Source: Candidatus Methanocomedens sp.
GTDB lineage: Archaea; Halobacteriota; Methanosarcinia; Methanosarcinales; Methanocomedenaceae
Assembly (NCBI GenBank): GCA_009649835.1
Contig: PYCK01000147.1
Location: forward strand, 1 to 10,436
Reading direction: 5' to 3'
Length of the DNA stretch: 10,436 nucleotides
In this document: positions 6,845 through 10,436 of the stretch, piece by piece
Position numbering within the stretch: position 1 is the first letter of the stretch
Layout: every line of letters begins with the position of its first letter
Position numbers and translations under genes: made by a program
The notes under the pieces: model-generated
The model's database searches: none
What the model was told of the DNA's origin: nothing
The model's input: the letters and a program-made list of their open reading frames with translations, nothing else

Positions 6845-7005
6845 CGAGACTTTTTAATTTATTCTGGCTCAATAGGTCATGGCAAAAAAGATTAACCGCA
6901 GAGGACGCGGAGGATCGCAGAGGGTTGTTATTTTTCTCTGCGTCCCTCTGTGTACTCGGCGGTTTTCTGGATCGTCCAGAAAATAATAAAAAGTCTCGGG
7001 ATTAC
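6838..7005. mobile_element. MITE-like element with inverted termini and 8-bp target duplication
   Basis: The direct repeat GGGATTAC is present at 6838-6845 and 6998-7005. Between them lie 152 bp whose ends are inverted repeats: 6846-6867 (beginning GAGACTTTTTA) pairs with 6976-6997 at 19 of 22 positions, the outer 11 perfectly. The interior has no ORF and is dominated by a long imperfect palindrome. Small size, terminal inverted repeats and target duplication are the defining marks of a MITE moved by a transposase encoded elsewhere. The family is not recognised, and other copies in the genome would be needed to prove mobility. It sits between convergent genes and disrupts none. Confidence 0.65.
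6894..6964. repeat. Long imperfect palindrome (AACCGCAGAG type)
   Basis: A 29-nt left arm (6894-6922) and a 29-nt right arm (6936-6964) are complementary at 23 positions around a 13-nt T-rich loop. Each arm is built from short GCAGAG-like units. From memory, intergenic palindromes with this consensus occur in many unrelated prokaryotes; this could not be checked here. Transcribed from either side it would form a strong stem. Confidence 0.75.
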
Positions 7006-7021
7006 CTAATTCTCAACTCTG

Positions 7022-7039
7022 AAAAAAACTGTAAAAAAA
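7022..7039 (-). terminator. Double oligo-T termination signal of the thermosome gene
   Basis: Read on the minus strand, two T7 runs (7039-7033 and 7028-7022) lie about 38 nt downstream of the thermosome stop codon. Archaeal RNA polymerase terminates on such tracts without needing a hairpin. Confidence 0.55.
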
Positions 7040-7076
7040 GTACATGGGAAGCCTTTCACAACTCCCCCATCCAGCC

Positions 7077-8711
7077 TTACACTTCGTAATCCTTAAGACC
7101 AGGTGCCTGTTTCGGTCCGGTTTGTTCCTTGGTGGCTGCAATCACATCATCGATACGCAGTATCATGCTGGCAGCCTCTGATGCCGAATCAATTGCCTGC
7201 AGTTTGACCTTCAGGGGCTCGACAACACCCGCAGCTTTCATATCCTCTATTTCATTAGCAAACACATTAAGCCCGGCATACTTCTCGCCTGCCTCGTGCC
7301 TGCTCTTAAGTTCCACAAGTTTGTCAATATGGTCAAGGCCGCTGGTCTCTGCCAGGGTTACGGGTATCACCTCAATAGCCTCAGCAAACTTATTCACAGC
7401 CAGCTGTTCCCTGCCCTTCAATGAAGCAGCATATTCCCTCAGGCGCAGTGCCAGTTCGATCTCAGGCGAACCTCCGCCTGCTACTACACGCCCGTCCTCC
7501 AGTACAACACCCACTACCATGAGGGCATCGTGCATGGCCCTGGCAAGGTTGTCTACCACCTGCTCGGTACCGCCTCTCAGGATTATGGATATGGTCTTCT
7601 TGTCGGGGCAGTTACGGATAAAGATCATCTCGCCGTTGCCAACCATTACCTCTTCCACAACACCGGCAGTGCCCAGGTCGTCGGGGGTCATTTCATCAAG
7701 ATTAGTGATTATACGGCCGTTGGTACACTCAGCCAGTTTTTTCAGTTCATTGAAATTCACCCTGTGGATCACAAAAATACCAGCCTTGGCAAGATAATGG
7801 CGGGCAAGTTCATCCACACCTTTCTTGCAGAACACAGCATTTGCACCGCTGTTTATCACTTTGTCCACAACTTCCCTGATCATTTGTTCTTCACGATCAA
7901 TAAAAGCCCGGCGCTCGGTCACACCTGTGAGGGTTATTTCACTCTTGAATTCCGTCGACCTTACCTCGATGGGTGTGGCAAGGATGGCAATCCTGGGGTC
8001 AACAACCCGTTTGGGCATGCTCTGGTGAGTTCGTGTCCTGTCGATGATCAGGCCCTCCACCAGTTCGGTGTCCTCCATTTCACCCTCTACCCTGCGCTCC
8101 ATCTGGATATCCTTAATATCCACGGTATCCTTACCGTCCACTCCAGTCTTGAGAATGGATTTGACCGCCCTGACCACCAGTGGTGCCAGTACATCCTTGG
8201 AAGATTCAGCACCTTTACCGGTAAGGGCAGTGCCTGCGATATTGATAAGAGTATCTTCATCATCCCCTGAGATATCAGATGTAAGTCCTTCAAGTATCTC
8301 ATGGGATTTACTTGCAGCCAACGCGTATCCTGCAGTAATGGTAGTGCTGTGCACATTCAGATCCAGCAGGTCTTCCGCCTTTGCCAGCAGTTCCCCTGTC
8401 AATATGGCGGCTGTTGTGGTACCGTCCCCTACTTCGTCGTCCTGGGTCTTGGCCACTTCCACCACCATCTTGGCTGCCGGGTGTTTGATGTCCATCTCGT
8501 CCAGGATGGTAGCTCCATCATTGGTGATGGTTACCTGACCTGCCGAGTTCACAAGCATCTTATCCATGCCTTTGGGTCCCAAGGTTGTCCTAACAGCTGA
8601 TGCGACCACCTTGGCCGCCATGATATTGCCCTTTTGGGCTTCGCTGCCCGTAGTCCTCTGTGTCCCCTGTCTAAGTATCGTAATTGGCTGACCGCCTAAC
8701 TGTGCTGCCAT
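7077..8711 (-). CDS. thsA: Thermosome subunit (group II chaperonin)
   Basis: A 544-residue protein, full length for an archaeal chaperonin subunit. It assembles into the double-ring, lid-closing ATP-dependent folding machine of the cytosol. Visible family signatures: LGPKGMDKM at 44-52, NDGATILDEMDIKHPAAK at 64-81, the nucleotide-binding DDEVGDGTTT at 91-100, and AGGGSPEIELALR in the C-terminal part of the equatorial domain. The C-terminus ends in LKDYEV and lacks the Gly-Met-rich tail seen in many homologues. ATG at 8711 is supported by AGGAG 7 nt upstream and a TATA box at 8753-8761. It is transcribed separately from the tbp/hydrolase pair and runs towards the giant cytochrome gene. Archaea often have several paralogous subunits, so the letter in the symbol is provisional. 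Confidence 0.97.
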   Translation of the reverse strand: MAAQLGGQPITILRQGTQRTTGSEAQKGNIMAAKVVASAVRTTLGPKGMDKMLVNSAGQVTITNDGATILDEMDIKHPAAKMVVEVAKTQDDEVGDGTTTAAILTGELLAKAEDLLDLNVHSTTITAGYALAASKSHEILEGLTSDISGDDEDTLINIAGTALTGKGAESSKDVLAPLVVRAVKSILKTGVDGKDTVDIKDIQMERRVEGEMEDTELVEGLIIDRTRTHQSMPKRVVDPRIAILATPIEVRSTEFKSEITLTGVTERRAFIDREEQMIREVVDKVINSGANAVFCKKGVDELARHYLAKAGIFVIHRVNFNELKKLAECTNGRIITNLDEMTPDDLGTAGVVEEVMVGNGEMIFIRNCPDKKTISIILRGGTEQVVDNLARAMHDALMVVGVVLEDGRVVAGGGSPEIELALRLREYAASLKGREQLAVNKFAEAIEVIPVTLAETSGLDHIDKLVELKSRHEAGEKYAGLNVFANEIEDMKAAGVVEPLKVKLQAIDSASEAASMILRIDDVIAATKEQTGPKQAPGLKDYEV

Positions 8712-8718
8712 TGATATT

Positions 8719-8723
8719 CTCCT
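8719..8723 (-). promoter_or_regulatory. Shine-Dalgarno of the thermosome gene
   Basis: On the minus strand AGGAG is followed by seven bases and then ATG, which is ideal spacing and confirms the start codon. Confidence 0.85.
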
Positions 8724-8752
8724 GAGATATTTTATTGAAATATTCTACTGAT

Positions 8753-8761
8753 AATTATAAA
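8753..8761 (-). promoter_or_regulatory. TATA box of the thermosome gene
   Basis: TTTATAATT on the minus strand, centred about 46 bp before the ATG. Initiation about 25 bp downstream would leave a leader of about 20 nt that includes the Shine-Dalgarno. No heat-shock operator was recognised. Confidence 0.55.
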
Positions 8762-8804
8762 CCAAGTATCGGAATTCGATTTTTGTATGTTTGAACTTCT
8801 ATAT

Positions 8805-9662
8805 TTAGATTGTGGTACGTTCTATTTCCACACCATATATCTGTTCAGGGTTATCCTTGTGTATCTTCCAGAATACATCGTCTCCCCACTCACCAGCTAA
8901 CGCAAGGGTCTTGCGGGGTATTGTCCTCGGTCCAAGCACCGCACCCGGACGCAGGGGGTCATCAATATAGTCGGTTTCCATCATGAACCTGTCCCCCTGC
9001 GAAAGTGATTCCTTTATCATGCCCTTACCAGCAAGCACCCCCGGCCATAAGCCGCACCTGGCAAATTCTACCACCATCGGGGGTGAAAAGTGCTTGATAA
9101 CCTTCCCTGGTGTAAGCCCGGATTTGCTTGCCATATCAGCGATCTCCCTGATATTTTCCGGTGTGGCACTCTCGGTATGCAACTGCAGGGGACAGCCCGC
9201 ATCCCTGGCCAGTTCCATGGCATACATAAGTATTTCATTCGAAGCTTCCCACAATGCTGGTTCCACTTCATAATGGGGACGCCCGGATTTCATGCCTACT
9301 GCCTGTCCCTCTTCCACATACCTTGCCGCCAGTTCCAGGCCGGCCTTCATCAGTTCGACAGTCCTGTCAAGTCCCACCCTGCCGTACATCTTTGTAATGG
9401 CGGCAGGATGTACCCCAAGTACGGGAAAGGCAGTTACACCAACCTTTTTCACTTCAGCTGCCATGTGTACGGTCTCATCGAATACTTTGTGGTAATCGTC
9501 AGGATGATCTACTGTTATACCTATGGTCCAGGAAGGTTTTGAAACTAAAAAAATATGTGAGCCACCAGCGCGCTGGAACGCTTTGGCGGCTTCCACACCC
9601 TGACACCTGTGGTCAAGGTGCATATGATGGTCGGTAATGGGAAAAACCGCATCAGTATTCAA
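8805..9662 (-). CDS. TatD-like metal-dependent hydrolase (archaeal amidohydrolase-fold family)
   Basis: A 285-residue TIM-barrel protein resembling archaeal TatD-related hydrolases (COG1831-type by recollection). Candidate metal ligands in the expected order are H13-x-H15 after strand 1, H85 in GVHP, H162 in LQLHTE, H191 in KHFSPP, and D231 in METDYIDD. Where TatD enzymes usually have a bridging Glu (GE-x-G), this protein reads VGMKSGRPHY, with Lys125. The start is TTG, overlapping the tbp stop by three bases (stretch TTGA). No Shine-Dalgarno is evident, so translation probably depends on coupling to tbp. The next in-frame Met lies inside the metal motif and is excluded. Substrate is unknown; TatD relatives include DNases and amidohydrolases. 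Likely cytosolic, as no signal peptide is present. Confidence 0.85.
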   Translation of the reverse strand: MNTDAVFPITDHHMHLDHRCQGVEAAKAFQRAGGSHIFLVSKPSWTIGITVDHPDDYHKVFDETVHMAAEVKKVGVTAFPVLGVHPAAITKMYGRVGLDRTVELMKAGLELAARYVEEGQAVGMKSGRPHYEVEPALWEASNEILMYAMELARDAGCPLQLHTESATPENIREIADMASKSGLTPGKVIKHFSPPMVVEFARCGLWPGVLAGKGMIKESLSQGDRFMMETDYIDDPLRPGAVLGPRTIPRKTLALAGEWGDDVFWKIHKDNPEQIYGVEIERTTI

Positions 9663-10225
9663 AGCAGTCCCAGGCCGTCCAGTTCTTCAACGATCTTATC
9701 AACTGCCGCATCTGCATCGGCTGGTTTTTTTCCGCCTGTGACCACAAGCTTGCCAGAGCCGAACAGCAGCATCACCACTTTTGGTTCCGCGATCCTGTAG
9801 ACCAGTCCAGGGAACTGTTCGGGTTCATATTCTATATTCTCAAGTCCTAGTCCGATGGCTATGGCATTCAGGTTCAGCACAGCACCCAGGTCTGCCGATG
9901 CCACGATATTCTGGACTATGATCTCAGGGTTGTCCATGACATCCACACCCATACTCTTCAGTTCGGAAAAAACCTTTTTCAGGCCGTTGTGCACGTCATC
10001 TATGCTTTTGGCACCCGTGCATACGATTTTACCACTTCCGAATATCAAGGCAGCCGTTTTTGGTTCTTTTGTTCTGTAAACTACACCTGGAAAACGTTCT
10101 TTATTATAATCTGCACCATCCAACTGCAGTGTGATCTTGGGAAGGTCGAGAGTGGCTCCGATAGCGGTAGAAGCAACAACATTCTCAATTTTAATAGTTT
10201 TTTTAGGATCATCAATTCTGGCCAT
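9659..10225 (-). CDS. tbp: TATA-binding protein (general transcription factor)
   Basis: A 188-residue archaeal TBP, which binds the promoter TATA box and recruits TFB and RNA polymerase. It is two direct repeats forming the saddle: about 11-95 and 104-188, each with the IxxxNxVAS opening, an FPG-x-VYR stirrup and an LxFGSGK-x-V-x-TG strand. All four DNA-kinking phenylalanines are present (F45, F62, F138, F155). There is no acidic C-terminal tail. The frame stays open upstream to 10351, but the start at 10225 fits the family length, and a good TATA box at 10259-10266 lies between the two candidates, so the longer form would begin upstream of its own promoter. The stop overlaps the start of the TatD-like gene, implying co-transcription. 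Confidence 0.96.
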   Translation of the reverse strand: MARIDDPKKTIKIENVVASTAIGATLDLPKITLQLDGADYNKERFPGVVYRTKEPKTAALIFGSGKIVCTGAKSIDDVHNGLKKVFSELKSMGVDVMDNPEIIVQNIVASADLGAVLNLNAIAIGLGLENIEYEPEQFPGLVYRIAEPKVVMLLFGSGKLVVTGGKKPADADAAVDKIVEELDGLGLL

Positions 10226-10256
10226 TATTATCACTACACTGTTAAGGGTATTCAAA

Positions 10257-10270
10257 CCTTTATATACTTT
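10257..10270 (-). promoter_or_regulatory. TATA box of tbp
   Basis: On the minus strand, AAAGTATATAAAGG contains the core TATATAAA (10266-10259) preceded by purine-rich bases that could serve as a BRE. It is centred about 37 bp before the ATG, implying a leader of only about 12 nt. Only a weak GTGAT resembles a Shine-Dalgarno. Confidence 0.65.
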
Positions 10271-10436
10271 AAGTAAAGCTGCATGTGGTTTGACTTTTCT
10301 ATAATGGGGGGCAGGGGTTGCTGCAATAATATTCGATTGTTCCAAATTCATTGAATGAGATGTTACTTTGGCTGCTTTCCTTCAATTGCTGTTATTTTGA
10401 TTTTATCAATACATCCTGAGTGGTTGAATAATTTAT
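10271..10436. other. Region upstream of tbp, no gene seen
   Basis: No credible coding region or RNA gene is visible on either strand. The minus-strand frame that continues from tbp has no TBP-like sequence. The next gene probably begins beyond the window. Confidence 0.5.

Noticed and set aside
6894..6964. CRISPR-like repeats from the recurring GCAGAG units
   Set aside because: The units are too short, irregular and arranged as one palindrome, without spacers.
7129..8600. Several long plus-strand open frames across this region (up to 246 codons)
   Set aside because: They are antisense to the strongly conserved thermosome gene, are low-complexity Ser/Thr-rich or lack any family signature, and have no ribosome sites.
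8766..8782. Near-palindrome around GAATTC downstream of the hydrolase gene as a terminator
   Set aside because: The arms are offset by one base and only about 5 bp long, and it lies within the thermosome promoter region.
10226..10351. 42-residue N-terminal extension of TBP
   Set aside because: It would start upstream of the TATA box, does not resemble TBP, and the protein from 10225 already has the usual length.

Overview
This window most likely comes from an archaeon of the Methanosarcinales, probably an anaerobic methane- or alkane-oxidising lineage (ANME-2, Methanoperedens-like or a relative). The archaeal signs are a TATA-binding protein, a group II chaperonin (thermosome), TATA-box promoters with oligo-T termination signals, and a PGF-type archaeosortase sorting tail. 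The lineage is inferred from very heme-rich c-type cytochromes, one of which carries modules resembling Methanosarcinales S-layer proteins. No marker gene fixes the species.

Left two thirds (1-6817, plus strand): three exported proteins in a row. First is the C-terminal 392 residues of a surface protein cut by the window edge, with Ig-like domains, a poly-glycine linker, a PGF-pre-PGF domain and a PGF-CTERM tail. Next is a secreted 8-heme cytochrome with a C-terminal IPT/TIG-like domain (1501-2676). Last is a very large cytochrome (2765-6817, 1350 aa) with 31 heme-binding motifs. It has 19 N-terminal hemes interrupted by two S-layer-like modules, an Ig-like module, a membrane hairpin of two helices, and a 12-heme C-terminal domain built from three tetraheme modules spaced exactly 75 residues apart. 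Together they look like an extracellular electron-transfer locus that carries electrons from the membrane through the S-layer. Each gene appears to have its own promoter or terminator, so they need not form one operon.

Middle (6818-7076): the gap between convergent genes. It holds a 152-bp non-coding element with imperfect 22-bp terminal inverted repeats, perfect 8-bp direct flanking repeats and a long internal palindrome, resembling a MITE. Oligo-T tracts here could terminate the thermosome transcript.

Right third (7077-10225, minus strand): housekeeping genes. Read right to left, these are TATA-binding protein, then a TatD-like metal-dependent hydrolase that starts at a TTG overlapping the tbp stop codon, then a thermosome subunit with its own TATA box and Shine-Dalgarno. 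The last 211 bases hold the tbp promoter and no recognisable gene.
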